Below, piece by piece: positions 16,555 to 25,325 of a DNA stretch of 46,821 bases. Position numbers and translations under genes: made by a program. The stretch's first letter is position 1. Each line of letters opens with the position of its first letter. The notes under the pieces are model-generated. The model was given only the letters and a program-made list of their open reading frames with translations. It did not search any database and was not told the origin of the DNA. Source of the DNA: an uncultured Chromatiaceae bacterium (GTDB taxonomy: Bacteria; Pseudomonadota; Gammaproteobacteria; Chromatiales; Chromatiaceae); contig CALALB010000033.1 of the NCBI GenBank assembly GCA_937923175.1, positions 1 to 46,821 of the forward strand, given 5' to 3'.

Positions 16555-16818
16555 ATGCCAACCTATGACTATCGCTGTGCGGCGAACGCCCGGGTGGTCG
16601 AGGTCAATCATCCCATGAGCGAGACCATCACCACCTGGGGTGAGCTCTGTGCCCGCGCTGGTATTGAGCTTGGCGATACCCCAGCCGACGCCCCGGTCGA
16701 GCGTCTAGCCACTGGCGGCAATATCATCAGCAGCAATCATCTCGGAAGCGGTACTGCCCCTGCCCCCGCTTGTTCCACCGGCACCTGCTGTGCCGGTGGG
16801 ATCTGCGGGCTTGATTAA
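16555..16818 (+). CDS. Small FmdB-like protein with cysteine-rich C-terminus
   Basis: This 87-residue protein begins MPTYDYRC, like the FmdB/zinc-ribbon regulatory family, but lacks the usual CxxC pairs that follow; only one cysteine remains in that position and another near residue 31. The C-terminal tail is unusual, CSTGTCCAGGICGLD, with four cysteines in a small window. An AGGAGGT ribosome-binding site and a consensus -10 upstream argue that it is really expressed. The tail could bind a metal or form disulfides or persulfides; this is inference only. It lies alone between the ThDP enzyme and the glycosyltransferase operon. Confidence 0.75.
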   Translation: MPTYDYRCAANARVVEVNHPMSETITTWGELCARAGIELGDTPADAPVERLATGGNIISSNHLGSGTAPAPACSTGTCCAGGICGLD

Positions 16819-16885
16819 CCCCCCCTCCCGGATGCGGGCGCGCATCGCCCTCCCCTCGCCGGCTTAAAGCGGCGCGCGCCCGAGC

Positions 16886-17923
16886 ATGATGAAGGCGATC
16901 CTCATCGTTCGTTTAAGCGCCATTGGTGATCTCGTTTTTGCCTCGTCCCTGATTCCTGCCCTGCGCCGGCGTTGGCCTGAGGCCAAGCTGGTCTGGCTGG
17001 CCCAGGCCGAATGCGCTGCCCTTTTGCAACATCACCCTGACCTGGATGCAGTCATCGCCTGTCCCGTGCGACATTGGCAAGGACTATGGCGCAGCGGTCA
17101 GGTGCGGGAGCTCTGGTCGGGGATTGCGACCCTGCGCGCCACTCTCCGGGCCTATGCTTTTGATCTAGCCTTAGACCTGCAGGGCCTCTTTAAAAGCGGG
17201 CTGTTGACCTGGCTGTCGGGGGCACACCAGCGGATCGGTCTGGGTTCGCGTGAAGGCAGCCAGTACCTGATGACCGAGGTCCTGCCGCGCGGGGGCGACT
17301 GTTTGCAAATCGCCTCGGAGTATCGCTTTCTTGCCGAGCAGCTTGGGTTGCCCTTGGAGACGTTTCAGCTGGCCGTCCACTATGGCCCGGCTGAGGCCGC
17401 CTTTGCCGAAGCAGCCATCGGCCAGCATGGTTTAGAAAACGGTTATGCAGTGTTCTGCCCTTTCACAACCCGCCCTCAGAAACACTGGTTCGAGGAGCGC
17501 TGGGGCAGGCTTGCCCAGGGAATCCATGCCGAATTTGGGTTAGTCCCAGTCTTATTGGGGGGCTCTCAAGACAAGGCAGCGGCGCGGCGCATTGCAGAGT
17601 CGGCTGATGAGTCGCTGGTCGATCTGGTCGGACAGACCAGCCTCACCGAGGCTGCGGCCTTGATCGATCGCGCTGCCCTGCTGGTCGGGGTCGATACCGG
17701 CCTTGCCCATATGGGCATTGCCTTAAACACCCCTAGCCTGCTGTTGTTCGGCTCAACCAGGCCCTATCTGGAGACGGGTCGCGCCAATGCCCGGGTGCTC
17801 TATCATCCCCTGCCCTGTTCGCCTTGCAGGCGTCGCCCAAGCTGCAATGGACGCTTTGAATGCATGCGGGCGATCGAGGGCAACGAGATCCTGCAGGCCG
17901 CATCCGAGATCTTAGGCGCATGA
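16886..17923 (+). CDS. GT9-family glycosyltransferase (heptosyltransferase-like)
   Basis: This 345-residue protein matches the heptosyltransferase (GT9) family used in lipopolysaccharide core synthesis. It has ILIVRLSAIGDLVFASSLIPALRRRWPEA at the N-terminus and LVGVDTGLAHMGIALNTPSLLLFGST for the sugar-nucleotide half. A cysteine-rich end CSPCRRRPSCNGRFECM is also present, a pattern seen in several GT9 enzymes. It acts at the cytoplasmic face, adding a heptose or similar residue to the lipid A-core. Its TGA overlaps the next gene's ATG (ATGA), so it starts a three-gene glycosyltransferase operon. The exact acceptor cannot be assigned. Confidence 0.85.
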   Translation: MMKAILIVRLSAIGDLVFASSLIPALRRRWPEAKLVWLAQAECAALLQHHPDLDAVIACPVRHWQGLWRSGQVRELWSGIATLRATLRAYAFDLALDLQGLFKSGLLTWLSGAHQRIGLGSREGSQYLMTEVLPRGGDCLQIASEYRFLAEQLGLPLETFQLAVHYGPAEAAFAEAAIGQHGLENGYAVFCPFTTRPQKHWFEERWGRLAQGIHAEFGLVPVLLGGSQDKAAARRIAESADESLVDLVGQTSLTEAAALIDRAALLVGVDTGLAHMGIALNTPSLLLFGSTRPYLETGRANARVLYHPLPCSPCRRRPSCNGRFECMRAIEGNEILQAASEILGA

Positions 17924-19056
17924 GAATCCTGCATGTTGAGTCGGGGCGCTATCTTTATGGCGGGGCGCGGCAGGTCTTGTATCTCATCCAGGGTCTTCAG
18001 GCGCTCGGCCATGACAATCTGTTGGTCTGCCCCAGGGGTTCGGCTATCGCCAAGCGTGCTGCCCCCTTTGCCCAGATCTATGCGCTGCCGCTCGGCGGGG
18101 ATCTGGATGCTGGGCTGGTCATGCGCCTGCCGACCCTAATTCACAGAAAACGGCCCGATCTCATCCATCTCCATAGCCGCCGCGGGGCGGATCTCTGGGG
18201 CGGGATCGCAGGTAGGCTAGCGCACCTGCCGGTCGTCCTCAGCCGCCGCGTCGATAACCCAGAAAGCCGCTGGCTTGCGCCCCTGAAATACCCTCTTTAC
18301 GATCGGGTGATCGCCATTTCCCAAGGGATCTATGAGGTGCTTTGTCGGTGCGGGGTACCGCCTGCCAAGCTGCGGGTGGTGCGCAGCGCCATTGATCTCA
18401 GCGCATTCAGAAACGCCTTCCTCGCGGCTCGGATGTCTGGGGCAGCGGACTTCGCGTCCTCTGCCGCCCTGGGCGACAGTGTCCAAAGCGCCCGTGCCCA
18501 CCTCGGTCTCGCCGAGGGGGATCTGGTGATCGGCATGATCGCCCAATTGATCCCCCGTAAAGGCCACCGGGTATTGTTAGCCGCACTGCCCGAGCTCGTT
18601 TCCTATTTCCCGCACCTTCGAGTCCTGTGTTTTGGGCAAGGGCCGCTCTTTGCGACCCTGAAACAGGAGGCCGCAACTCTGGGACTCAGCAAGCACCTCC
18701 AGCTCATGGGGTTTCGCCCCGATCTACCTGAGCTTTTACCCGCCTTGGACCTGGTGGTCCATCCAGCATTGCAGGAAGGGCTAGGGATTGCCCTGCTCGA
18801 GGCAGCTGCAGTGGGTCTGCCGATCGTCGCCAGCCGGGTCGGCGGAATCCCCGAGGCAGTGCGCCACGGCTTCAATGGGCTCTTGGTTCCGCCCGGCGAT
18901 CCTCAGGCACTCGCCGCAGCGATCGCCGAGCTCCTCCAAGACCCCGAACGGCGCTGGGCCTTTGGGCGAGCGGGACGGTCGCTGGTCGCGCGCGAGTTTT
19001 CGGTTGAGGCGATGGTAAAAGGAAATCTCGCGGTCTATCAGGAACTCGTCACATGA
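17920..19056 (+). CDS. GT4-family glycosyltransferase
   Basis: This 378-residue GT-B glycosyltransferase begins MRILHVESGRYLYGGARQV. It has IGMIAQLIPRKGHRVLL in the second Rossmann half and the E-x7-E retaining motif region EGLGIALLEAAAVGLPIVASRVGG. The start is the ATG at 17920, overlapping the GT9 stop by ATGA. It ends overlapping the next glycosyltransferase in the same way. Substrates are unknown; context suggests lipopolysaccharide core or another surface glycan. There is an alternative longer reading from 17860, but it lies inside the upstream gene. Confidence 0.88.
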   Translation: MRILHVESGRYLYGGARQVLYLIQGLQALGHDNLLVCPRGSAIAKRAAPFAQIYALPLGGDLDAGLVMRLPTLIHRKRPDLIHLHSRRGADLWGGIAGRLAHLPVVLSRRVDNPESRWLAPLKYPLYDRVIAISQGIYEVLCRCGVPPAKLRVVRSAIDLSAFRNAFLAARMSGAADFASSAALGDSVQSARAHLGLAEGDLVIGMIAQLIPRKGHRVLLAALPELVSYFPHLRVLCFGQGPLFATLKQEAATLGLSKHLQLMGFRPDLPELLPALDLVVHPALQEGLGIALLEAAAVGLPIVASRVGGIPEAVRHGFNGLLVPPGDPQALAAAIAELLQDPERRWAFGRAGRSLVAREFSVEAMVKGNLAVYQELVT

Positions 19057-20126
19057 GCTGGCCGCCGAGCCTTCAAATGGTCGGCAGTAAATCGCTCGGT
19101 GGGGCGGAGCGCTGGTTCATTCGTTTTGCCCGCGCCTTGGCCGAAGCGAGGGCGCCGGCTCAGCTTGCCATCCGTAAAAACAGCGCGCTCGCTGGCCTGG
19201 AGCTCGGGGGGCTGCCGGTGCATCGCCTCCCCTATCGCACCACCTGGGACCCCTGGTCGCGGCAGGAGGTGATGCGCCTGATCGATCAGATCAAACCCGC
19301 GATTGTCCAGACCTATATGGGGCGCGCCACCCGGCTCGTACAGATCGCCCCGGGCAGGGGTATTGTGCATCTCGCGCGGCTGGGCGGCTATTACGCCATC
19401 GGACCCTATCGCCATGCCCATGCCTGGATCGGCAATACCCGGATGCTCTGCGATTGGTTGGTCCAGCAGGGCCTGCCCGCAAGCCGCATCTATCATATCG
19501 CCAACTTCGTCGATCCCCCCACACCGGTCGCGCCTGACCGGATTGCGGCACTCAAAACCGCCCATGCCTTGCCCGAAGACGCCTGGATCCTAGTCTGTCT
19601 GGGACGGTTCGTGCCGGTCAAGGGTCATGCCTCTCTGATCGCGGCCCTGGGATTGCTTCCTGAGACGATCGCCGGTCGCCCCTTGCGCCTCCTGATGGTC
19701 GGCGATGGCCCCTTGGCATCCCAGCTCAAACGCCAGGCCAAACAGCTCAGGCAGGCACACCGCATCCTCTGGACCGGCTGGCAGGAGAATCCGGGGCCTT
19801 ATCTCCAAATGGCCGATCTAGTGGTCTTTCCCTCGTTGGAGGAGGAAACCCTCGGCAATGTCATCCTCGAATCCTGGGCCTGGGGTCGCCCCCTGCTGAC
19901 AGCGCGCTTTCGCGGGGCACGTGAGCTGACCCGGCACGGCGAGGACGCCTGGTGGGTGCCTTGTGCCGATCCGCGCGCCCTGGCCCAGGGTATTCAGATC
20001 CTGCTTGCCGATCCCGCGCTCATGGCCAGAATCGCCGCCTGTGGTCAGGCACGCCTGGCAACCGAGTTCAACCAAGCAGCGATCATGGGCCGCTATCAAG
20101 AGCTCTACCAACAGCTGGCTAGTTAG
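19053..20126 (+). CDS. GT4-family glycosyltransferase
   Basis: This 357-residue GT-B enzyme opens with LQMVGSKSLGGAERWFIRFARAL, which includes the GG-AER motif of GT4 enzymes. It continues with CLGRFVPVKGHASLIAAL, and the C-terminal region EEETLGNVILESWAWGRPLLTAR fits the retaining donor-binding site. It is translationally coupled (ATGA) to the preceding GT4 gene. It likely adds the next sugar in the same core oligosaccharide. The gene end is followed by repeats and by the oppositely oriented pyrC'. Confidence 0.87.
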   Translation: MSWPPSLQMVGSKSLGGAERWFIRFARALAEARAPAQLAIRKNSALAGLELGGLPVHRLPYRTTWDPWSRQEVMRLIDQIKPAIVQTYMGRATRLVQIAPGRGIVHLARLGGYYAIGPYRHAHAWIGNTRMLCDWLVQQGLPASRIYHIANFVDPPTPVAPDRIAALKTAHALPEDAWILVCLGRFVPVKGHASLIAALGLLPETIAGRPLRLLMVGDGPLASQLKRQAKQLRQAHRILWTGWQENPGPYLQMADLVVFPSLEEETLGNVILESWAWGRPLLTARFRGARELTRHGEDAWWVPCADPRALAQGIQILLADPALMARIAACGQARLATEFNQAAIMGRYQELYQQLAS

Positions 20127-20157
20127 GGTATGCCATGGTGCAGGTTGTGCTGGTGGC

Positions 20158-20190
20158 CCTGGATCCCGTTCCGGCCTGCGCCGGAATGAC
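20158..20190. repeat. Palindromic dispersed repeat copy (TTCCGGC type)
   Basis: CTGGATCCCG then TTCCGGCCTGCGCCGGAATGAC, containing the TTCCGGC...GCCGGAA stem seen at 10341-10372 and, in similar form, at 36940-36968. It lies just beyond the last glycosyltransferase stop codon, next to a different hairpin repeat. Confidence 0.6.
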
Positions 20191-20196
20191 TCCTAC

Positions 20197-20237
20197 CCGT
20201 CACCCCGACGCAAGTCGGGGCGGAGCGGGGTCCAGAA
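20197..20237. repeat. 41-bp inverted repeat, left copy (flanks pyrC')
   Basis: This 41-bp segment starts CCGTCACCCCGACG and ends GGGTCCAGAA. It is repeated in inverted orientation at 21713-21753 with one mismatch, in the loop of an internal CCCCGAC-GCAA-GTCGGGG hairpin. The two copies bracket the 1.3-kb pyrC' gene. It may be a mobile palindrome family rather than a functional pair. Confidence 0.75.
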
Positions 20238-20260
20238 AGACCTCGCCGTAGGACCGATGG

Positions 20261-20298
20261 GTCTGGATTCCGTTCTAGGTTGTGCCGGCAGGACGGAC
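20261..20298. repeat. Degenerate dispersed repeat copy
   Basis: GTCTGGATTCCG is followed by a decayed GTGCCGGCAGGACGGAC. This is a poor copy of the CTGGATTCCGGC...GCCGGAATGAC element. It lies in the cluster of repeats downstream of the convergent glycosyltransferase and pyrC' genes. Confidence 0.4.
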
Positions 20299-20317
20299 AG
20301 GAATACCCCCCTGATCG

Positions 20318-21604
20318 CTATCGCTCATAGACAATCCGCCCTCCTAGGAGTGTCCAGCTGACCCGCCCGCGCATTGTCTGACCCATAAAGGGTGTATTCT
20401 GACCGCGGCTGATCCAGGTCTCTGGGCAAACCGTCCAGCTCAGCTGGGAATCAAAGATGCAGAGATCCGCCGGCGCCCCGGGCTCGAGCCGGCCGAGATC
20501 ACGCCCCAGGATCGCCGCCGGGCCCAGGGTGAGTCGCTCAATCAGGGTCATGAGATCCAAGGCGCCCTCCTCGACCAGACCTAACCCCAAGGGCAAAAGG
20601 GTCTCTAAGGCCGAAAGACCAGGCGCGGTCTCAGGGAAGGGGGCGAGCTTGACGTCCGGTTCATGCGGCTGATGATCCGAGCAGATGGCAGTCAGCACCC
20701 CCTCCGCCACCCCCTGGCGCAGGGCAGCGCGGTCAGCCAGGGTGCGCAGCGGGGGAAGCAGATGGCAATTGGCGTTGAAGCCGGCAAGATCATGCTCGCT
20801 CAGAAAGAGCTGATGCATGGCGGTGTCGCCACTCACCGCAATGCCGCGGGCGCGCGCCTCGGCCAGCATCTCGACACCGCGCGCGGTCGAAAGTCTCTGA
20901 AAATGGATACGCGCCCCGGTCTGTTCGGCAAGCGCCAGGGCGCGCGCCAATGCCACGGTCTCGGCGGATTCGGGGATCCCGGGTAACCCTAGGCGTGTGC
21001 TCACCAGCCCTTCATGGGCGCAGCCGCCCGCAGCCAGATCGGGATCAAGCGGCAACAGAAAGACCGGCAGGTCGAAGGTGGCGGCATATTCAAGCGCCCG
21101 CCGCAGGACCTGGGTATCGCGGATAGGCCGGTCGGCCTGGCTGAGCGCTGGGCAGCCGGCCTGCTTGAGCGCCGCCATTTCGGCGAGCGTCTCGCCCTCG
21201 AGCCCTCGGGTCAGGGCACCGATCGGCAAGACCCGGGCCAAGGCATGGCGCTTAGAGATCTGATGGATCAGACGAGCCACCGCCGGGGTATCGATCACCG
21301 GGCGGGTATCTGGAGGGCAGCACAGGGTCGTGATCCCTGCTGCAGCAGCCGCACGGGCCTCGCTGGCGATGGTCGCCTTAGGCTCATCGCCCGGTTCGCG
21401 TACCCTGGCGCAGAGATCGACAAACCCCGGGCAGACGATCCTCCCGCGCGCATCCAGGATGCGATCTGGCCTAAAGCCCTCTGGGGCCGCCCCCAGGGCC
21501 AAGATACGCCCACTGGCGACATGGAGATCCAAGACGACATCCAAACGGCTTGCTGGGTCGATCAGTCGCCCGCCGCGGATGGTCAGACGTGGGGCCTCAA
21601 GCAT
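20318..21604 (-). CDS. pyrC': Dihydroorotase-like protein without metal-binding motif (pyrC')
   Basis: This 428-residue amidohydrolase-fold protein aligns with dihydroorotase. However, the metal-binding PGFxDxHxHxREPG appears as PGFVDLCARVREPG, with both histidines lost, and the usual HCED-type histidine segment reads LPLDPDL. Only the late SDHQPHE aspartate region is kept. This fits the non-catalytic PyrC' that is structurally required with PyrB in pseudomonads and relatives. It is therefore probably an assembly partner of aspartate carbamoyltransferase rather than an enzyme. It lies about 195 bp downstream of pyrB on the same strand; repeats fill the gap. Confidence 0.85.
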   Translation of the reverse strand: MLEAPRLTIRGGRLIDPASRLDVVLDLHVASGRILALGAAPEGFRPDRILDARGRIVCPGFVDLCARVREPGDEPKATIASEARAAAAAGITTLCCPPDTRPVIDTPAVARLIHQISKRHALARVLPIGALTRGLEGETLAEMAALKQAGCPALSQADRPIRDTQVLRRALEYAATFDLPVFLLPLDPDLAAGGCAHEGLVSTRLGLPGIPESAETVALARALALAEQTGARIHFQRLSTARGVEMLAEARARGIAVSGDTAMHQLFLSEHDLAGFNANCHLLPPLRTLADRAALRQGVAEGVLTAICSDHQPHEPDVKLAPFPETAPGLSALETLLPLGLGLVEEGALDLMTLIERLTLGPAAILGRDLGRLEPGAPADLCIFDSQLSWTVCPETWISRGQNTPFMGQTMRGRVSWTLLGGRIVYER

Positions 21605-21712
21605 CCGTCATCTCTGCGCGTCATTCGGACCCAAACCGGAACTGAACATTCTGGCGACAACCACCCCTCCATCACTCCGGGGCAAACCGGCACGAAATCC
21701 AGACATCAGGCC

Positions 21713-21753
21713 TTCTGGACCCCGCTCCGCCCCGACTTCCGTCGGGGTGACGG
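21713..21753. repeat. 41-bp inverted repeat, right copy (flanks pyrC')
   Basis: This is the inverted counterpart of 20197-20237, with a 40/41 match and a hairpin with loop TTCC. It occupies the gap between pyrB and pyrC'. A degenerate short repeat (about 21678-21704) lies beside it. It may act as a transcript-processing or stabilising structure in the pyrB-pyrC' message. Confidence 0.7.
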
Positions 21754-21799
21754 CCGGGGTAGCAACTTGCAGGCGACGCTCGCCACTCGCTTGTCCAGA

Positions 21800-22783
21800 C
21801 TACAGTTCATCCGCCCGCCTTTGATTACCCAGACACATGGCAATGACCGCCATGCGCACCGCGATCCCATTGGTCACCTGCTCGAGGATCACCGAGTGCG
21901 CGCCATCTGCAACCGCCGAATCCATCTCCACCCCCCGATTGATCGGGCCTGGATGCATGACGATCACATCGGGTTTGGCAGCGCCCATCCGCCCCTCGGT
22001 AAGACCAAAGAGCTGGAAATATTCATGCTCGCTGGGAAGCAAGGCACCGCGATAGCGCTCGCGTTGCAGCCTCAGCATGATGATCACATCGACATCGCGG
22101 ATCCCCTCCGCAAGCTCATGATAGGCCTTGACCCCAAAGGCCTCTTCCACCTTGGCCGGCAGCAGGGTGCGCGGGGCGATGACCCGGATATCGGGCACCC
22201 CCAGGGTCTTGAGGGCGAGCATCTGCGAGCGCGCCACCCGCGAATGCAGGATATCGCCGACGATCGCTACCCGCAGGCGGCTGAAATCGCCTTTATGTCG
22301 GCGGATAGTAAACATATCGAGCAGGGCCTGGGTTGGATGGGCATGGCGCCCATCGCCCGCATTGATGATGCTGACATGGGGGGCGGCATGGGCCGCCATG
22401 AAATGGGCCGCCCCACCGGCGGCATGGCGCACCACGAACATGTCGACATGCATGGCCTCGAGATTGCGCAGGGTATCGAGCAGGCTCTCGCCCTTAGCGG
22501 TAGCCGAGGTCGAGATATTGAGATTGAGCACATCGGCAGACAGCCGCTTGGCAGCCAGCTCAAAGGTGGTGCGGGTGCGGGTGCTGGTCTCAAAGAATAG
22601 ATTGGCCACCACCTTGCCCCGGCAGAGTGGAACCTTCTTAACCGCTTGTTGGGCCACCCCTAGAAAGCCTTCTGCCTGGTCGAGCAGCTCGATGAGTAGA
22701 TCGCGGCTTAAGCCCTCGATGGTCAAGAAATGCCGAAGCCTACCCTGGGCATCGAGCTGGGGATTGGGTAAGGAAGACCCCAT
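21800..22783 (-). CDS. pyrB: Aspartate carbamoyltransferase catalytic subunit
   Basis: This 327-residue enzyme transfers carbamoyl to aspartate in pyrimidine synthesis. The carbamoyl-phosphate motif STRTRT is at residues 67-72, in [46 protein letters not shown] and [13 protein letters not shown] cover the aspartate- and phosphate-binding loops. The N-terminus is longer than E. coli PyrB, as in the class that pairs with PyrC'. It follows pyrR by 7 bp and precedes pyrC', and pyrR presumably regulates it. Confidence 0.97.
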   Translation of the reverse strand: MGSSLPNPQLDAQGRLRHFLTIEGLSRDLLIELLDQAEGFLGVAQQAVKKVPLCRGKVVANLFFETSTRTRTTFELAAKRLSADVLNLNISTSATAKGESLLDTLRNLEAMHVDMFVVRHAAGGAAHFMAAHAAPHVSIINAGDGRHAHPTQALLDMFTIRRHKGDFSRLRVAIVGDILHSRVARSQMLALKTLGVPDIRVIAPRTLLPAKVEEAFGVKAYHELAEGIRDVDVIIMLRLQRERYRGALLPSEHEYFQLFGLTEGRMGAAKPDVIVMHPGPINRGVEMDSAVADGAHSVILEQVTNGIAVRMAVIAMCLGNQRRADEL

Positions 22784-22790
22784 TGCAGGT

Positions 22791-23324
22791 TCAACGCCGC
22801 GCCTCGCGGCGGGTGCGCAATAGGACCAAGGGGGTTGGACCGCTCAGCTTGATCTGGTCCTCGGCCCCAAAGAATCCTTCAAACCCTACCACATCGGCGG
22901 CGATCGGGAGCTCCCGTCCATCGCGTACCACCAACACCGCCAAGGTCACCGAGGCCGGACGGCCATAATCAAAGAGCACATTGAGCGCGGCGCGTACGGT
23001 GCGCCCTGTCTGCAAGACATCATCGACCAGGATTAGATGCCGATCGTCGACCCGTACCGGCAGATGCGAGGGGCGTACCTGGGGATGGACGCCGATGCGG
23101 GTAAAGTCGTCGCGATAAAAAGAGATATCGAGGTGACCCAAAGGCTCAGGCAGTCCGAGCAGGGTATGCAGACGCTCGGCGATCCAAACCCCTCCCGTAT
23201 GGATCCCGATCATCGCCGGGTCCTGAAAACCGCACCGTTCGAGTCGGCGGACCAGACGGCAGGCCATTCCTCCGATGGCCGATTCAATCGCTGCCGTTTC
23301 CTTCCATATCTCAGAGGTATTCAC
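22791..23324 (-). CDS. pyrR: Bifunctional pyr operon regulator / uracil phosphoribosyltransferase
   Basis: This 177-residue PRTase has the PRPP loop [19 protein letters not shown] and the GVWIAERL segment of PyrR. In some bacteria PyrR binds pyr mRNA to attenuate transcription and also makes UMP from uracil; in gammaproteobacteria the regulatory role is less certain. The GTG at 23324 overlaps the end of ruvX by 14 bases, implying coupling. Gene order pyrR-pyrB-pyrC' matches pseudomonads. Confidence 0.93.
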   Translation of the reverse strand: MNTSEIWKETAAIESAIGGMACRLVRRLERCGFQDPAMIGIHTGGVWIAERLHTLLGLPEPLGHLDISFYRDDFTRIGVHPQVRPSHLPVRVDDRHLILVDDVLQTGRTVRAALNVLFDYGRPASVTLAVLVVRDGRELPIAADVVGFEGFFGAEDQIKLSGPTPLVLLRTRREARR

Positions 23325-23718
23325 CGAGCCAGGTCTCCAGGATCAGGGCAGCGGCGAGCGCATCCACTGCCTCGCGGGTCGGCGGGCGCCGGTCCCGTTC
23401 GGCCAATTGGCGCCAGGCCTCGCGCGAGGTGAGCCGCTCATCGACCAGATGGACCGGCAGGCCAAAGCGGACACCCAATTGGGCCGCAAAGGCGCGTACC
23501 TGGGGTGACCAGGATACTTCAGTGTCATCCATGTTAAACGGTAGGCCCACGATGAGTGCCTGGGGACGCCATTGGTCGATCAAGGCCCCAATGCGGGACC
23601 AATCGGGTTCATTGCCCCAGCTACGCAGGGTCATGAGCGGACTCGCGGAGCGGGTGATAGTCTGACCCACTGCAACCCCGATCTTGCGCGGCCCGAAATC
23701 GAATCCAAGCAGGGTCAT
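23311..23718 (-). CDS. ruvX: Putative Holliday-junction resolvase / pre-16S rRNA nuclease
   Basis: This 135-residue YqgF/RuvX-family nuclease has an RNase H-like fold. MTLLGFDFGPRKIGVAVGQTIT carries the first catalytic aspartate, IVGLPFNMDD and LVDERLTSREA carry the further acidic residues, and ADR...DALAAALILETWL ends the domain. In E. coli the family removes the 5' extension of 16S rRNA. It lies five bases after yqgE and overlaps pyrR, the arrangement found in many gammaproteobacteria. Confidence 0.95.
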   Translation of the reverse strand: MTLLGFDFGPRKIGVAVGQTITRSASPLMTLRSWGNEPDWSRIGALIDQWRPQALIVGLPFNMDDTEVSWSPQVRAFAAQLGVRFGLPVHLVDERLTSREAWRQLAERDRRPPTREAVDALAAALILETWLGEYL

Positions 23719-23723
23719 CTGGA

Positions 23724-24287
23724 TCAGGCGTGACCCGCCTCGCCACTCATCAGATTGAGATCAACGCCGAGCAACTGGGCGGCGGCTAGCCAGCGCGCGC
23801 TCGGTTTCAGGCGAAAGATGATCTCACTGCTTGCCGGACCATTGAGCCAGGCATTGGCGCTCATCTCTTGCTCAAGCTGACCGCCTGCCCAGCCGGCATA
23901 GCCTAGGGCGATTAAGACCTGCTCGGGGCCCTCGCCGGCAGCAATCGCCTCGAGGATATCGCGCGAGGTGGTGATACTGATCTCGGGGGTGATGGGGAGG
24001 GTCGACTCATAGGTGTGACCGCCGCTATGCAGGACGAAACCGCGATCGGTTTGCACAGGCCCCCCTTGATAGATAGGGATCCTGGCCACGCCAGGATCCC
24101 TCGGGGTGATACCGAGCTGAGATAACAGCGGGCCGAGGGTCACCTCTAGTGGGCGATTGATCACGATGCCCATGGCCCCATGCTCGCCATGCTCGCAGAT
24201 ATAGGTCACGGTGCGGGCAAAATTGGGGTCCAAAAGACCCGGCATGGCGATCAAGAAATGATTGGTGAGTGAGGTCGCAAGTGCCAT
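23724..24287 (-). CDS. yqgE: YqgE/AlgH family protein
   Basis: This 187-residue UPF0301 protein has LTNHFLIAMPGLLDPNFARTV, CEHGEHGAMGIVINRPL and YAGWAGGQLEQEM, all hallmarks of the YqgE/AlgH fold. Its function is not settled; in Pseudomonas it has been linked to alginate expression. It is next to ruvX in the conserved order yqgE-ruvX-pyrR-pyrB. About 105 bp separate it from tonB. Confidence 0.95.
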   Translation of the reverse strand: MALATSLTNHFLIAMPGLLDPNFARTVTYICEHGEHGAMGIVINRPLEVTLGPLLSQLGITPRDPGVARIPIYQGGPVQTDRGFVLHSGGHTYESTLPITPEISITTSRDILEAIAAGEGPEQVLIALGYAGWAGGQLEQEMSANAWLNGPASSEIIFRLKPSARWLAAAQLLGVDLNLMSGEAGHA

Positions 24288-24392
24288 ACCCTTGAGTATC
24301 CCGATCGATAGGTCTTAAGGCAAGCATGAGAGGATCGCAGACCAAATCCGCGGAGCGTACACGGAGTTGCCCTTGTCCAGCCGAACCACGGC

Positions 24393-25325
24393 TCACCGCC
24401 CCCAGCTGAGCAAATCGCCGCGCGTGAACTGCCAGGTGCGCACGATATCGAGTACATCGGTCTCGGCGGCGATATCGGGTGGAAAAGGGGAGAATGGGGC
24501 AGCGATTTCCACGATCTGGATCGCGGCTCGATCGAGGAGCTCGATCCCCGATGAACGTACCACCCGGATGCCTTCGACACTGCCATCCTTGCGCACCGCC
24601 ACATGCAAGATCAGGCTGCCGTAAAGCCCCTGCTCGCGTGCGGCCTGGGGATAATTGAGATTGCCGATCCGCTCGACCTTCTTGGCCCAGGCATCCAGAT
24701 AGCTTGCATACCGAAACTCGCGCGTGCTGGCGCTGATCGAGCGGCGGCGCTGGCGTTTGCCGCCAGACCCCGGTGACTGTACCCCGCTCAGGCGGGCGAC
24801 CTCAAGCCCTTGACTGGCCAGGATCTGGGCGGCATCGATCCTTGGGGAGGGAGCTGGGGGTGGAACGGATGCTGCGGCGACAGCGTTCAGCACCGAGCTC
24901 ATGGGGTCGGCAGCCAGTGACTGCGGCGCGGTCGGCTGACCTGTCTGCGCTGTCGAGGATACAGCCTGGTGGGTCTTTGAGGGCGGCTGGGGGGGCTCGG
25001 GTGGGTGAATCTCACCCTGCTCCTGGCTGGCATCACCAAAGGCGGAGATGGCGGCATCGCCGCGCGCCGACTCGCCCGCCTGATCCCTCTGGGCCAAGGC
25101 CGACTCGGCGGCATGAGGGGATGCCGGGCCAGCCAACTCCTTAAGCAGGATTACCTCAAGGGCTGAGGCTGGGGGCGGCTGTAGCTGGGGCCAAGCGAAA
25201 GAGAATACAAACAGCAAGATCAGATGCAGCCAAATTGCGCCGAGCAGGGCCAGAACAAAATTCAGATCCCAGCGGCTGCTTAGGGCTAACCAGCCGAATG
25301 GTTCAGTCGCTTGGAGAGACCTCAT
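24393..25325 (-). CDS. tonB: TonB-family energy transducer
   Basis: This 310-residue protein has one N-terminal membrane helix (LNFVLALLGAIWLHLILLFVF, about residues 18-42). A long proline/alanine/serine-rich periplasmic spacer follows, then a C-terminal TonB domain. In that domain NYPQAAREQGLYGSLIL and the later VRTWQF are typical. It couples the proton-motive force to outer-membrane processes. A tonB (tonB3) gene sits in the same place beside gshB-pilG in Pseudomonas, where it affects twitching motility. The ATG at 25325 overlaps the ApbE-like stop codon (ATGA). Confidence 0.87.
   Translation of the reverse strand: MRSLQATEPFGWLALSSRWDLNFVLALLGAIWLHLILLFVFSFAWPQLQPPPASALEVILLKELAGPASPHAAESALAQRDQAGESARGDAAISAFGDASQEQGEIHPPEPPQPPSKTHQAVSSTAQTGQPTAPQSLAADPMSSVLNAVAAASVPPPAPSPRIDAAQILASQGLEVARLSGVQSPGSGGKRQRRRSISASTREFRYASYLDAWAKKVERIGNLNYPQAAREQGLYGSLILHVAVRKDGSVEGIRVVRSSGIELLDRAAIQIVEIAAPFSPFPPDIAAETDVLDIVRTWQFTRGDLLSWGR

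Noticed and set aside
20158-21753. Possible CRISPR array from repeated palindromes near pyrC'
   Set aside because: Copies differ in type and orientation, are not regularly spaced and have no cas genes nearby; they behave like REP-type elements.
21014-22600. Long plus-strand open frame (about 528 codons) across pyrC' and pyrB
   Set aside because: It lies antisense to two well-supported pyrimidine genes, has no recognisable domain and no ribosome-binding site. Long antisense frames are common in high-GC coding DNA.
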